From Roseburia sp. 1XD42-34 (GTDB lineage: Bacteria; Bacillota; Bacilli; Bacillales; Amphibacillaceae): DNA of 64,000 nt. The stretch's first letter is position 1. Each line of letters opens with the position of its first letter. The DNA lies in assembly GCF_009917385.1 (NCBI RefSeq), contig NZ_QWLJ01000004.1, forward strand, positions 47,306-111,305. The letters run 5' to 3'. Both the position numbers and the translations under genes were made by a program. This document shows positions 48,639 to 59,351 of this stretch, one piece after another. Below the pieces are notes generated by a model. The model saw only the letters and a list, made by a program, of their open reading frames with translations, did not search any database and was not told the origin of the DNA.

Positions 48639-50258
48639 CTATAAATATACCGCATAGTGGGAGTTTCGAAAGGTATATGAATGTCGGAGTAAATTGCTTG
48701 CAAATGATATCCCGTACATATTTAACCAAGGTAACGGGTTCCAGATGCGTTCCTGTAATCCATTTTCTGGGTGTAAGACGCATTGGAGTATATCAAATGT
48801 CGCTAAATCATGTTGATGTTTAGATTGCCAAGCTTTCTCTAAGCGTTTTTCCAAGTATTGGATGTGGCCTTGTATATAATGGAGGTTTTTCTCAGCTATT
48901 GCACCTAAATCGTCTCTCATGGATGCAGCTAATTCTCTTAGCGGTGCATGCACGTCGATGATCTGCTTTTGCGCCTCTTGCGCAATCTGTTTTATACAAG
49001 GATAAGATGTATTTGCTAGCCAAGCCTCTTTTTCATCTGTTACCCTTCCATTAATGACTTGTTCAGCATTCATTTGGCAATCACGCAATGCCTTTTCAAT
49101 CGCGCGGTCAATAACGGATATAGAAAGCCTCGGTACAATGGGTGGCATTTTCATTTCCAATTGATGAAAAGCTGACTTTAGCGCAGACCAATAACCGATT
49201 TCTCCAGGGCCAGCTATAAACGCCAGATTTGGAAATAGCATCTCTTGCATTAACGGACGGGTAACTACATTATTACTCAATTGTTCAGGAGTTAGTTTAG
49301 CAATTTGTTTCAACTGTTCTGTTGTAAAATGAACCTCGTTTTGTTTGCCTATCCATTCGCCTGTATCCGTGCGTTGCAATAATATTCGTTCGTCATCCTT
49401 ATAATAAAATAAATGACCGTCTGACGGTACAACTGATAAATCTATAGTGTAACCTAAAGATTGTAATTGCTCTAATGAATCACATACTGATTCACTGATT
49501 TCAGGTTGGCTTTCAATCATTTCAACAAAGAAATCACTTTCCAATTGTCGGATGGATTTACTTCCAGAATCCATCAAAACTAAGCCTTCTTCAGGGAAAA
49601 AATGATAAATAAGCTTGGCAAAGAAGTCAACATAGGTTTGAGAAGAAGTTAAGCATTTATTCATTTCATCATATAATGTTTTTGTATGGTTTGTTTCTGG
49701 TAATTTTTCAAACAACTCATCTAGCCATTGTTTCGCTTTATCATGATCCATCCAAATGTCTGATAGAGCTGTTTTGGAACGCACTTGCTGTTTTAATACA
49801 TATTTTTGCATCTGTTGTTCCTCTTGCAAATAAACATGATTTACCTCAGCAAAATCATGATCCTCACCCGCTATCCAGAAAACAGGGATTACTGGAACTC
49901 TCAACTCTTCTTCCTGTTGCTTCGCTAAATGTATAATGGAAATAATTTTATTCATTGTATACATAGGACCAGACAACAAACTGGCCTGCTGCCCTCCAAT
50001 AATCGTTACAGCATCAGGATGACGCAATCTATCAATATTTTTTCGCGTTGTTTCCGGCGCCTCCCAATGGCTATTGATCATTTGTAAACAATCGCATAAT
50101 TCCTGACGTTTAAACGTTCTTTTTTGCAGATCATGATACCTATGCTCCCATTCACCAAATGCGGGGTAATCAAAAAATGGCTTTATTCTCGGCTCATTAT
50201 TCCGATAGTCTTCGATTAATTTATTTTGTTGCTTTAATTTGATAGGTTCGATCCGCAT
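48639..50258 (-). CDS. bshC: Putative cysteine ligase BshC (bacillithiol synthesis)
   Basis: 539 residues, the usual length of YllA/BshC. Proposed to join cysteine to glucosaminyl-malate, the last step of bacillithiol formation. Visible family features are GGQQASLLSGPMYTMNK, PVFWIAGEDHDFAEVNH and LAFIAGPGEIGYWSALK, plus a C-terminal coiled coil (about 440-480). Located beside mraZ as in most Bacillaceae. Confidence 0.94.
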   Translation of the reverse strand: MRIEPIKLKQQNKLIEDYRNNEPRIKPFFDYPAFGEWEHRYHDLQKRTFKRQELCDCLQMINSHWEAPETTRKNIDRLRHPDAVTIIGGQQASLLSGPMYTMNKIISIIHLAKQQEEELRVPVIPVFWIAGEDHDFAEVNHVYLQEEQQMQKYVLKQQVRSKTALSDIWMDHDKAKQWLDELFEKLPETNHTKTLYDEMNKCLTSSQTYVDFFAKLIYHFFPEEGLVLMDSGSKSIRQLESDFFVEMIESQPEISESVCDSLEQLQSLGYTIDLSVVPSDGHLFYYKDDERILLQRTDTGEWIGKQNEVHFTTEQLKQIAKLTPEQLSNNVVTRPLMQEMLFPNLAFIAGPGEIGYWSALKSAFHQLEMKMPPIVPRLSISVIDRAIEKALRDCQMNAEQVINGRVTDEKEAWLANTSYPCIKQIAQEAQKQIIDVHAPLRELAASMRDDLGAIAEKNLHYIQGHIQYLEKRLEKAWQSKHQHDLATFDILQCVLHPENGLQERIWNPLPWLNMYGISFASNLLRHSYTFRNSHYAVYL

Positions 50259-50345
50259 AGATTCATGCTCCTTTATATGTAATGTCCTTCATGTATTGTA
50301 CCTAAAAAATTTCAAAATTTCATGCGATCTGTTTGAAATCAGATA

Positions 50346-50726
50346 TTAAAAAAAGATCCGCTGTAAAATTCCAGTTATGATGAGCATTCCATATAACAAA
50401 CCAAACGCTAAAAATGAAATCCGCCACGTTAATTTTATTGCCTTGAACAAGAGCACTTCCGTTTGTTGCTTCCATTGAAAGAAAAGAATTCCGATTAACA
50501 AAATAAGTAGTAAAATCATGATTACTCCAGCTATCCATACCCCAATAATCATTTCTACCATTAGTGTCACAGCTATCAAGTACAACGGGGTTGTCCAATA
50601 TACTGCAAGGTGAAAAGACTTTATTTGTCTTCGTGTCAGTTTATAACTAAAAACGTAGGTAAGCCATGTCGCCATGAAAGGTATTGAAATAAAAAATGCG
50701 GCCAAATATATAATTCCATTTTTCAC
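50346..50726 (-). CDS. DUF3397-type membrane protein
   Basis: 126 residues with about four membrane segments and no soluble domain. The family (DUF3397) is found next to bshC and mraZ in many Bacillaceae, which fits its position here; no function is known. The start is GTG 50726 with GAGG 5 nt upstream. The frame extends to 50783, but those codons overlap repeat B5 and have no ribosome site. Confidence 0.7.
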   Translation of the reverse strand: MKNGIIYLAAFFISIPFMATWLTYVFSYKLTRRQIKSFHLAVYWTTPLYLIAVTLMVEMIIGVWIAGVIMILLLILLIGILFFQWKQQTEVLLFKAIKLTWRISFLAFGLLYGMLIITGILQRIFF

Positions 50727-51120
50727 AATTGCCTCACACCTCCGATAAAGTGAATTCTTCCACCAGTGGAGATTCATTCCCAACTGAAGAGTAGGACCTG
50801 AAGGCCACTTACGAAATAGGGCATTAGGTGCCTATTATCTTCCACTTAGACTTGTGGTAGGACAGTTTATCTAACTCCTGATTGGGAGTCCTACATCACC
50901 TTATATGCGAGAGAAATATCACATCTTTAAATACAGATGGATAAACTACTAGTAGACTTTCTTTATATAATACTAAATGAACATTTTTCACAATTAAAGC
51001 CTAGGTGAATGCGCTTCACTTTATTTTGATCTTCGTCTTATTTATATTATAATAAATACATAGAAAAGCCAAAATAATTCTACAAAAACGGATTATTTAT
51101 GTTGGCAAGGGGGTAGGACG
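50727..51120. other. Divergent intergenic region DUF3397 gene / ylbP
   Basis: About 390 bp with copy B5 and an AT-rich stretch before ylbP, which has AAGGGGG 8 nt upstream of its start. No convincing -35/-10 pair was chosen. Confidence 0.5.
50763..50915 (+). repeat. Family B structured repeat, copy B5
   Basis: 5' hairpin CAGT/ACTG around a GATTCATTCCC loop, core CCACTTACGAAATAGGGC, and main hairpin with GGTG/CACC outside and CTTCCACTT pairing with GATTGGGAG inside. Ends TATATGCGAGA. Confidence 0.75.
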
Positions 51121-51603
51121 ATGGATAAGGTGAAAGTTGAAAAACTTATGATCAATTATAAAACATTAGAGAAATTTAAGCACTTTAAAGAATACGGAAA
51201 CCAAGAGTTATCTATGTTGGAAGATTTAGAAAATAATCTGGTGGAAAATCAAAGTGACTCTCCGTTCTATGGGATTTATATTGGGGATAGTTTAATTGCT
51301 CGAATGAGCCTTTATAAAGTAAAGCAAAAGTATGATTTTTATTTTGACCCACCTCAGGATTATTTAACTTTATGGAAATTAGAGGTTCTACCCGAGTATC
51401 AAGGCAAAGGCTATGGAAAAGCATTAGTTGATTTTGCTAAAAGCTATCAGCTACCAATTAAAACAAACCCGCGCATTAATTCTCATGGCTTTTGGGAAAA
51501 AATGGGTTTCCAAAAGGCGCAATATAAAATGGAGCGTGATTTAGGGGAGAATCCACTTATTTGGATGCCGGAAGGAGTTAAAGAAATTCAAACAGCGGAT
51601 TAA
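51121..51603 (+). CDS. ylbP: GNAT-family N-acetyltransferase YlbP
   Basis: 160 residues. The acetyl-CoA motif A is LEVLPEYQGKGYGKALVDFA (about 97-116), followed by GFWEKMGFQ. Size and neighbourhood (bshC, ylbO-type gene, rpmF) match B. subtilis YlbP. The acetyl acceptor is unknown. It is on the opposite strand to its neighbours, with its own terminator. Confidence 0.88.
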   Translation: MDKVKVEKLMINYKTLEKFKHFKEYGNQELSMLEDLENNLVENQSDSPFYGIYIGDSLIARMSLYKVKQKYDFYFDPPQDYLTLWKLEVLPEYQGKGYGKALVDFAKSYQLPIKTNPRINSHGFWEKMGFQKAQYKMERDLGENPLIWMPEGVKEIQTAD

Positions 51604-51624
51604 GAGCAATCCGGATCAAGAATT

Positions 51625-51656
51625 AAAGACATGAATTTTTGTTCATTCATGTCTTT
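51625..51656 (+). terminator. Intrinsic terminator of ylbP
   Basis: AAAGACATGAAT pairs with ATTCATGTCTTT around TTTTGTTC-type loop, followed by a T-rich tail. Lies between convergent genes. Confidence 0.8.
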
Positions 51657-51709
51657 CGTTCTCTTTTCATGTACATGATTTAATATAAATTGCACTACAA
51701 ATGAAAAAA

Positions 51710-52204
51710 TTACTCACACGTCTCTTTCTTTATTGCTCTTTCCGATGCAACCGTATTCCATAAGTCCCCTATCTCTTTCCAAGCTTTCTCATAGCGAAGC
51801 AAAGCGTTTTTTAATTCCTCATTTTCTTTCTCTAATTGCTTCATATGTTTCGTATGATCGTCCAAATGCTCCGCTGTAATTTGTTCATTGCCAGCCTTTA
51901 TCTTTTCTAGTAAGGAAATGACTGTTTCAAGCGGGTCATGATGACCTGGCTCTGAAACATACCAGCTATAGTTGATATTATCATTTTTGCGCGCTTCTTT
52001 CGCTTTTAGTACCTCTTTTTGATATTGCTTACGAATGGTGGCATTCCATCTAAACCCACAGGCTGCAGCAGTTCTAGAAAGTCTATGAGCTACTTCCTTG
52101 AACGCCTCTAATTGTGTTTTCCCTTCTTTTATATAACGTAGAACAGTTTCTGCTAGTAGAATATCTTCATCTTTTGTCCAAGCATCTTGCCTTGTTACAC
52201 TCAT
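51710..52204 (-). CDS. RsfA/GerR-family sporulation transcription regulator (YlbO-like)
   Basis: 164 residues. An N-terminal Myb/SANT-like DNA-binding domain ([21 protein letters not shown] to [13 protein letters not shown], about 5-60) and a C-terminal coiled coil (about 105-150). The family includes prespore RsfA and mother-cell GerR (YlbO). Position beside rpmF and ylbP matches ylbO, so GerR is likely. AAGGAGG precedes ATG 52204. Confidence 0.85.
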   Translation of the reverse strand: MSVTRQDAWTKDEDILLAETVLRYIKEGKTQLEAFKEVAHRLSRTAAACGFRWNATIRKQYQKEVLKAKEARKNDNINYSWYVSEPGHHDPLETVISLLEKIKAGNEQITAEHLDDHTKHMKQLEKENEELKNALLRYEKAWKEIGDLWNTVASERAIKKETCE

Positions 52205-52659
52205 AACACCCCTCCTTATACATTTGCTATCAATGTATGCAAAAACTAGGAGTGATAGACTAAAAGGTTTATGTTTTTTATTAGATTTTTGATTATTGCC
52301 TTATCGACAGCTATTCATTTTTACTCGCTCAAAAGACAAAATTTAAATGATTTTTTACCGACATGCAATTTTAAAAAAGTTTTAGCTACAAAACAAAGGA
52401 GGAGAAAACAATTCCATACTTAGGAGTAAAAGTAAACATTTAAGCAGTTAAACGACGAACGCTTTAAAAGAAACTCTCAAAAGTAAAATAAGGATACTAT
52501 ACAAAACGTACGCTTCGTAACATTTCTTAATGCAAAAAAGCAGCTCACTTTTGGTGACCTACTTTTTAATAGCATTTTATTCTAAAATGAATAAGATCCG
52601 AGAATCAAAAAAATTGTTTCTCAGTCCGCTACCTCGTAATTTGACAAATGATTGTTTAT
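52205..52659. other. Intergenic region between ylbO-type gene and rpmF
   Basis: About 455 bp. It holds the rpmF terminator. On the plus strand at 52396-52404 is a strong ribosome-site sequence (AAGGAGGAG) followed by ATT and only ten codons to a stop, with no family recognised. Otherwise AT-rich with nothing seen. Confidence 0.5.
52534..52567 (-). terminator. Intrinsic terminator downstream of rpmF
   Basis: AAAAAG pairs with CTTTTT and TCAC with GTGA, with two mismatches between. Poly-T follows on the minus strand. Confidence 0.65.
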
Positions 52660-52833
52660 TTACTGACTTACTACTTCTTTACCATCATAGTGTCCACATG
52701 CTTTACACACATGGTGTGGTTTTGTTAATTCTCCACAATTCGAACATTCCACCATGCCAGGTACGTGTAATTTTTTATGTGTACGACGTTGATTTTTTAC
52801 TTTTTTTGAAGTTCTTCTTTTAGGTACTGCCAT
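52660..52833 (-). CDS. rpmF: 50S ribosomal protein L32, zinc-binding form
   Basis: 57 residues, below the usual ORF cut-off but clear. Starts [19 protein letters not shown], the universal L32 N-terminus, and has two CxxC pairs (CSNC, CKAC), so it is the zinc-containing paralogue. AAGGAGGTG lies 5-6 nt before ATG 52833. It is cotranscribed with ylbN. Confidence 0.98.
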   Translation of the reverse strand: MAVPKRRTSKKVKNQRRTHKKLHVPGMVECSNCGELTKPHHVCKACGHYDGKEVVSQ

Positions 52834-52870
52834 GACTTACACCTCCTTTATAGAAAGATAAGAACCAAGT

Positions 52871-53401
52871 TTATTTGTCCTTATCATCATCTTTAAACAA
52901 TGTTTCCAACTTTTTAAAACGCTCATCTATTGTGTTTGCGTTCTTTTCTTCTGAAATAAATTGCCAGCCTTTACCTTCTGTTATATAGTCTGATTGGCTG
53001 TTCGTTTCATCTGAAAATACGCGATACGGAACCTCTAGTAGGATATTTTCCTTGATTAAAGGGGTTAAATCAAGCACCTCTCCCTCAATCGGGTGAATTT
53101 CAGCATCAATATTATCTTCCGTTCTATATAAAGACGTTGTAAATATCTCCTCTGTTTGAATATCAAACGGATATCGAACATCTACTAGCGTTCGCGCGCA
53201 CGGAAGTACCATTTCACCAAAAATACGCAAGGAAAAAATAACATTATCTTCTTGGAAAAAGCACGTTCCTTGAACTTCAACTTCGCCTATATGACGAATA
53301 TCGTTGTTCATTACTTCCAGTTCGGAAACATCTTCCGTGTCTGTAAAAGTAAAAGGTTCCTTATAAGCATTTTTCTTTAACTGAGCTAATGCAAATTTCA
53401 T
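52871..53401 (-). CDS. ylbN: YceD/DUF177 family protein YlbN
   Basis: 176 residues. DUF177 proteins are needed for 23S rRNA accumulation in some bacteria and in plastids, and are almost always upstream of rpmF, as here (37 bp gap). The central VLPCARTLVDVRYPF and DLTPLIKENILLEVPYRV are family features. ATG 53401 has GAGGTGA upstream. Confidence 0.93.
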   Translation of the reverse strand: MKFALAQLKKNAYKEPFTFTDTEDVSELEVMNNDIRHIGEVEVQGTCFFQEDNVIFSLRIFGEMVLPCARTLVDVRYPFDIQTEEIFTTSLYRTEDNIDAEIHPIEGEVLDLTPLIKENILLEVPYRVFSDETNSQSDYITEGKGWQFISEEKNANTIDERFKKLETLFKDDDKDK

Positions 53402-53886
53402 AATTATCACCTCAAGGCAACAAGAGTAATTTTAAAAGAAAAAAGGAGTTTTGTCAACATATTCTCTTTACACAGTTCCTTCCTTCACCACCTACATTCC
53501 ACTATATCATATAGGAAACCTGAAATCACTGGTCTGTATTTATGCCACATTCTAACAAGGCAGTAATATCAAGCTATAATTTTATTTTTTAACTTCCTAT
53601 GGAACAGGTGGAAAAGAACTCTATGGAAACAAATTATTTGCACAAATAAAGTCACAAATCACAGTTTGATGCTAAAAAGTGCAGTCCATTACTTTGTCCT
53701 TCATGCGAATATAGCCCTGTTCTGATAAAATAAAGGGAAGCTATGATTAATTCGTTCCGAAGTGTCACACCCTATTTATTAGCTTTATTCACATTACCTG
53801 TCTAGAAAAATTATTAACTTATCCGACAAATAGTGGTGGACACTGTTTAACTAAAGTCAAAATCCTTTTTCATGGAGTTGGTATTA
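53402..53886. other. Divergent intergenic region ylbN/tmcAL
   Basis: About 485 bp. I see no gene, repeat or strong promoter pair; the ylbN-rpmF promoter must lie at the left side. Confidence 0.45.
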
Positions 53887-55101
53887 ATGAAAGCATGTGG
53901 CTTAATTGTTGAATATAATCCTTTTCATAATGGACATGTTTATCACGTTCAAAGCGCAAAAAAACTTACTAAAACTGATTGCATCATTGCCGTTATGAGT
54001 GGCCCGTTCCTGCAACGTGGCGAACCCGCAATCATTGATAAATTTCATCGAACATACGCCGCACTTCAAGGTGGCGTGGATATTGTAGTGGAACTCCCTT
54101 ACGCATTTGCAGTACAAAGCGGTGACTGGTTTGCAAAAGGAGCAATACTTACCCTCCATGCTTTGCAAGTTTCCAGCATCTGCTTCGGCAGTGAATCAGG
54201 AGAGATAGCCTCGTTTACAAATAGTTATAAACAATTGACTGCCAATTTAAAAACATACAACGACGCTCTTAAACTAAATTTGAATGCTGGTTTAGCGTTT
54301 CCTGAAGCAAGTAAAAATGCTTACGAGCAAATTGGACTAGCTTACATGAATTTAACACAACCAAATAATATATTAGGTTTTAGCTATGTAAAAACGATCT
54401 ATGATTATCATTTGCCAATTAAACCCCTTACTATTCAACGAAGTCAAAGCGAGTATCATGATAAAAAGATTACAGGATCCATTGCAAGCGCAACAAGTAT
54501 TAGAGAAACAATGCTGAAAGAAGGATCGATTTCTCCCTCGATCCGCAACGCAATTCCAGATCCAACGTATGAACGGTTGACTGCTTACAAACAAACTGCT
54601 TCAACTTGGCATACGTGGGAAGCATATTTCCCATTGCTTCATTATCGTGTTTCTACAATGACTGCGCAAGAGCTTGCATCGATTCATGGCGTTGATGAAG
54701 GATTAGAATACCGAATTAAAAAAACAGCGAAACAGGCACATTCCTTTTACGATTGGGTGGAAAAACTTAAAACAAAAAGATATACATGGACTAGATTACA
54801 ACGTATGTTTGTACATATTTTAACCAATACAAAAAAACAGGACATTAAAACGTTACATCATTTAGCAGCAATCCCCTATATACGGATTCTTGGATTTACA
54901 AAACAAGGGCAAAAATACTTACGCGAGTGTAAAAAAGAATTGCCAACGCCACTCATTCATAGTATGACTCGGCACATGCACCCGATGCTAGAGATGGAAG
55001 AACGAGCAAGTCATGCTTATTACAGTATCCTTCCTGCAGCAAATAAACAAAATATGCTCAAACAAGAGCTTCAGCCTCCTATTTTTAGCAACCATAAATA
55101 G
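53887..55101 (+). CDS. tmcAL: tRNA(Met) cytidine acetate ligase TmcAL (YlbM)
   Basis: 404 residues. Forms N4-acetylcytidine at the wobble base of elongator tRNA-Met from acetate and ATP. The nucleotidyltransferase motif is NPFHNGH with His14 and His17; MSGPFLQRGEPA and SATSIRE are further family motifs. ATG 53887 gives MKACGLIVEYNPF; GGAG is 10 nt upstream. ATG 53872 is also in frame but lies before that site. Confidence 0.94.
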   Translation: MKACGLIVEYNPFHNGHVYHVQSAKKLTKTDCIIAVMSGPFLQRGEPAIIDKFHRTYAALQGGVDIVVELPYAFAVQSGDWFAKGAILTLHALQVSSICFGSESGEIASFTNSYKQLTANLKTYNDALKLNLNAGLAFPEASKNAYEQIGLAYMNLTQPNNILGFSYVKTIYDYHLPIKPLTIQRSQSEYHDKKITGSIASATSIRETMLKEGSISPSIRNAIPDPTYERLTAYKQTASTWHTWEAYFPLLHYRVSTMTAQELASIHGVDEGLEYRIKKTAKQAHSFYDWVEKLKTKRYTWTRLQRMFVHILTNTKKQDIKTLHHLAAIPYIRILGFTKQGQKYLRECKKELPTPLIHSMTRHMHPMLEMEERASHAYYSILPAANKQNMLKQELQPPIFSNHK

Positions 55102-55146
55102 TTAATCGGTTTTACCAATACAGGAAATACTTCTAGTTGCATCATA

Positions 55147-55190
55147 AAAAGACCTGCCTCCAACCATTGTCTAAAGGGGCAGGTCTTTAA
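55147..55190. terminator. Bidirectional terminator between tmcAL and ylbL
   Basis: AAAGACCTGCC pairs perfectly with GGCAGGTCTTT around a 19-nt loop. T-runs follow on both strands, serving the convergent genes. Confidence 0.85.
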
Positions 55191-55194
55191 CATT

Positions 55195-56205
55195 TTATTT
55201 TAATTCTTCTAAATAAGTAATTGCGTCCTCGAATGTATCGACTGGAACAATTTTCATATCTGTTTCAATTTCTTTTGCTTTTTCAAGAGCAACTTGATAA
55301 TTGGATCCTTTTTTTCCTTGTTCATTTGGAGCGAAGAAAATGTCTACACCTTCCTTATCTGCTGCTACAACTTTCTTATCAATGCCGCCTATGCGATATA
55401 CATTGCCATCATAATCTATTTCTCCTGTTCCAGCTATTTCATATCCTTTTGTTATATCTTCCTTCGTCAGTTGATCATAAATTTCTAAGGAGAACATTAA
55501 ACCAGCACTAGGACCACCAATTTGACCACTGGAGAATTTTACTTCAGGATTGACAGAAACAGCACGATCGGTTACTAGCTGGATTCCAATCCCCGGCTTA
55601 TTATCTAAGTCTTTTAATTCTTTCAATGTAATGGATTCTGTCATTGTTTCGTCATCTCTGACAAATTTCACCAATATAGTATCACCAGCTCGCTTCGTTT
55701 CGATATAATCAAGTAGATCATCTGCTTGCGTTATTTTTTTATCATCAATCTCGATGATACGATCACCCATTTCCAATTTACCTTCCGCTGGCATATTTTC
55801 TACAACCATGGCAACATATACGCCATTATAATCAATAGAGATCTGTTTATCCGCTGCTTGATAAGCTACCACTGTAGAAGCTTCTTGAGAGTTTTCCATC
55901 ATTTGTAACTGTACATGCATGTATTCATTGTCTGTGATCCCTTCAGGAAATACTTCATCAATGGGTAATACATCATGATGGGGCAATATTTTTGCCAATA
56001 GAAACTGCATAGGAGTTGCTTGAGCACCACTAACCGTTACTAAATGCATATCTCCCTTACTAGAGTAACCCTCCTCCACTTCTACAATCGGATTAAGTGC
56101 ATCTGCACTGCCAGGTTTATAAATATAATATGGCAATTGAAATATTGCTAAAAAATATACTGCTAATATAACAAGCAATATATGAACAAGATGTTTTTTC
56201 TTCAT
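55195..56205 (-). CDS. ylbL: PDZ-containing Lon-like protease YlbL
   Basis: 336 residues: N-terminal membrane anchor (about 6-26), PDZ domain (about 125-195, MPAEGKLEMGDRIIEIDDK), and a Lon-type protease domain with Ser233 in GGPSAGLMF and the Lys dyad near 277-278 in IGGIDKKVVAA. An extracytoplasmic serine-lysine protease; in B. subtilis YlbL helps remove a DNA-damage checkpoint protein. A G-rich ribosome site (GGGGGGTAGG) precedes ATG 56205. Confidence 0.94.
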   Translation of the reverse strand: MKKKHLVHILLVILAVYFLAIFQLPYYIYKPGSADALNPIVEVEEGYSSKGDMHLVTVSGAQATPMQFLLAKILPHHDVLPIDEVFPEGITDNEYMHVQLQMMENSQEASTVVAYQAADKQISIDYNGVYVAMVVENMPAEGKLEMGDRIIEIDDKKITQADDLLDYIETKRAGDTILVKFVRDDETMTESITLKELKDLDNKPGIGIQLVTDRAVSVNPEVKFSSGQIGGPSAGLMFSLEIYDQLTKEDITKGYEIAGTGEIDYDGNVYRIGGIDKKVVAADKEGVDIFFAPNEQGKKGSNYQVALEKAKEIETDMKIVPVDTFEDAITYLEELK

Positions 56206-56626
56206 TTCCTACCCCCCCTCGCATACGAACAATTGACTATCTATCCGTCATATAAGCTATCTAACATTCCACTCCAAATATGTATGCGTTTGTACCATAT
56301 TATTTCACAATTGTTTTCTGTAAAGAACCAAGTTATTAAGATAGTAAACGCATGATAAGCGGTGTTGACTTACGAATACGAGTTAGAAACTTTAGAGAAA
56401 CAAGCTCCCAAGACAAGTCCCTGTGTCATCTTCAGCTATTGGGCAATTTGCATGCTTATGAAATTGTGGGCATAAAACCACTATGCACAAGCGTATATTT
56501 AAGTATACTTGTACAAACAAAAACAGAAGTCGAGCTAAACATCTATTTTCATGAAACGATATTCCAATTTTACTACTAACATTTAAATAAGTACAGAGTA
56601 AGGTGAAATCTTAGGGGGCATCACTA
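56206..56626. other. Divergent intergenic region ylbL/ylbJ
   Basis: About 420 bp. A 75-codon plus-strand frame (56352-56579) has no ribosome site and no recognisable family. The B. subtilis gene ylbK (patatin-like) that sits between these genes is absent. No certain sigma-E promoter for ylbJ was found. Confidence 0.5.
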
Positions 56627-57835
56627 TTGGCGCAAATACTAAAAACACTCCTTCTTTCTATGATAACTCTATCTATCGCCATTTCTTTGGTGAAATTTCC
56701 TGATCAATCATTAGAAGCAAGTATACGTGGTTTAAATCTTTGGTGGGAAGTAGTTTTCCCTTCCTTACTTCCATTTTTTATTATTGCAGAATTACTGATT
56801 AGTTTTGGTGTCGTCCAATTTATTGGCATTCTGTTCGAACCGATTATGCGCCCTCTATTTAATGTACCAGGAGTAGGCAGTTTTGGCTGGTTTATGGGAA
56901 TGGCGAGTGGCTACCCTACCGGGGCTAAAATTGGTGCTCGACTAAGAGAAGAAAAGCAGCTAACGAGAATTGAAGCAGAGCGATTAGTATCCTTTACAAA
57001 TGCATCAAGCCCACTTTTTATTTTCGCCGCCATTTCAGTAGGGTTTTTTCAAAATACTTCTTTAGGGGTACTGCTGGCAGTATGTCATTATTTAAGTAAT
57101 ACATTCGTTGGGATTTGCATGCGATTTTATGGAAAAAAGAAGGACAAAACAAACCAAAACAAAAGAAAGGAATCATTCAAATATTCGGTACGTAAAGCTT
57201 TTACAGCGATGCACCGCGCAAGAATGAACGATGTTCGACCTCTTGGGGAGGTTTTAGGAGACGCTGTTATTCACTCTGTCAAAACCTTAGTAGTGGTCGG
57301 AGGATTTATTGTTCTATTTTCGGTATTAACGAAATTGCTTTTCTTAAGCGGAATATCTACATTTATAGCTCATTTTTTAGGGAGATTATTAAATTTCGCA
57401 TCTATATCCAAAGATTTTGGACTTCCATTACTATCTGGTCTATTTGAAATAACAATTGGTGTTCAAAGCATCTCTGTTGTTCAAGATACGTTGCTAATAC
57501 AAGCTGTGTTAGTCAGTTTTATTCTCGGTTTTAATGGTTTTTCTGTGCAAGCACAAGTAGCCAGTATTCTGGCAAAAACCGATATCCGGTTTGCACCGTA
57601 TTTTTTTGCACGTATTCTTCATGGCGTATTCGCTAGTATATTAACGATTTTGTTCTACAAGCCTCTGTATATTGATAGGAAAGTTTTTGATATGGAAGTA
57701 GTTCCAGTAAACCATGATATATCCGAAAACAAGTGGCTTTTAATTCTGGAAAATTTGGCAGCGAGCGGACCATTACTCACCATATCCTTTGTTGGAATTT
57801 CAATTATTCTTTTATGCTATCGAAGAAAAAAATAG
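56627..57835 (+). CDS. ylbJ: Sporulation integral membrane protein YlbJ
   Basis: 402 residues with about eight to ten membrane segments and two nucleoside-recognition (Gate) type repeats, including GWFMGMASGYPTGAKIGARL and GLFEITIGVQSISVV. Required for spore cortex formation in B. subtilis under sigma-E. The start is TTG 56627 with AGGGGGC 8 nt upstream. Opposite strand to ylbL and coaD. Confidence 0.93.
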   Translation: MAQILKTLLLSMITLSIAISLVKFPDQSLEASIRGLNLWWEVVFPSLLPFFIIAELLISFGVVQFIGILFEPIMRPLFNVPGVGSFGWFMGMASGYPTGAKIGARLREEKQLTRIEAERLVSFTNASSPLFIFAAISVGFFQNTSLGVLLAVCHYLSNTFVGICMRFYGKKKDKTNQNKRKESFKYSVRKAFTAMHRARMNDVRPLGEVLGDAVIHSVKTLVVVGGFIVLFSVLTKLLFLSGISTFIAHFLGRLLNFASISKDFGLPLLSGLFEITIGVQSISVVQDTLLIQAVLVSFILGFNGFSVQAQVASILAKTDIRFAPYFFARILHGVFASILTILFYKPLYIDRKVFDMEVVPVNHDISENKWLLILENLAASGPLLTISFVGISIILLCYRRKK

Positions 57836-58072
57836 GGTAATCATAACTCCTACCAATAGATTCATAAGAAGTAATAACGGATGCACGAGTAAGAAGGCAA
57901 TGCTTTTTCAGATTAAAAAGAGGTTCGACACAAAACCTCCCACCTCAACTTTCCGATATAATAATTACGGATAAGAAGTTTATTCTTTTGGAGGGGGAGG
58001 TCTTCCTAAATTTCATTAGCAATGGTGGGGAATTAATAATCTCTTTTTGTAGGTAACTACGAGAGAGAATGA

Positions 58073-58567
<495 letters not shown>

Positions 58568-59122
58568 CTAATTAACTTTATAGATGGTTATACAAACTGT
58601 CCCCCCATAGTTTGCTTGTTTGACAATGGATAGACGAGGATGTGCAACAGGTAATTGTTCGGATGTAGCATGTTCACAATAAACCCATGTATTCGTAGCT
58701 ACCAGTTCCAAGTCCAATAACTTTTGCAGAATTTTTTCAAGCTTCACCTTTCCGTAAGGTGGATCTAATAACACTAATTTGAAAGAAAAGCTACGCTTAG
58801 CAGCTGCGTGTAAGGCTCGAAAAGCATCTGCACGAAATACTTCAGACCGATCCTCAAGCTTTAACTTTTGCAAATTTTCATTTATGATATGTATCGCTTG
58901 TGGTGACTTATCGACGAAAATCGTTCGATCTATTCCTCGGCTTAATGCTTCTATTCCTAATCCTCCACTACCAGCAAATAAATCTAAGGCATACCCACCA
59001 TTAAAAAAAGGTCCCATTATTTGAAAAACTGCTTCTTTTACTTTATCTGTCGTTGGACGAGTCAGATGACCGGGAACTGCTTTTAATTGTCTTCCCTTAT
59101 ATTCTCCAGCAATTATCCGCAT
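58568..59122 (-). CDS. rsmD: 16S rRNA (guanine-966-N2)-methyltransferase
   Basis: 184 residues. SAM motif LDLFAGSGGLGIEALSRG and catalytic motif DPPYGK (the NPPY type) are present; RIIAGEYKGRQL and TRPTTDKVKEAVF are family N-terminal motifs. ATG 59122 has GGAGGTGA upstream. It pairs with coaD as in most Firmicutes. Confidence 0.96.
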   Translation of the reverse strand: MRIIAGEYKGRQLKAVPGHLTRPTTDKVKEAVFQIMGPFFNGGYALDLFAGSGGLGIEALSRGIDRTIFVDKSPQAIHIINENLQKLKLEDRSEVFRADAFRALHAAAKRSFSFKLVLLDPPYGKVKLEKILQKLLDLELVATNTWVYCEHATSEQLPVAHPRLSIVKQANYGGTVCITIYKVN

Positions 59123-59351
59123 TGCTTCACCTCCACGTTTACCATTATTCGACATTTATCCTACCACAAAAGCGCTGAAACGAAAAATAATAACGAGCGG
59201 ATTAAAAATTAATGGGGCAATATGTATATTATTCATCGGAACGTCCATACTAGTGTAATGAATCAGCTATAGATTACTTTGGCTGTTTCATTAAACGGAG
59301 AAGACTTACCCTTCCCCATAAGTTCTTCTTCCGGTTTCTCCTCTCCCTTTG

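Noticed and set aside
56352..56579. 75-codon plus-strand ORF between ylbL and ylbJ as a ylbK remnant
   Set aside because: No patatin motif (GxSxG) or ribosome site is present; treated as chance.
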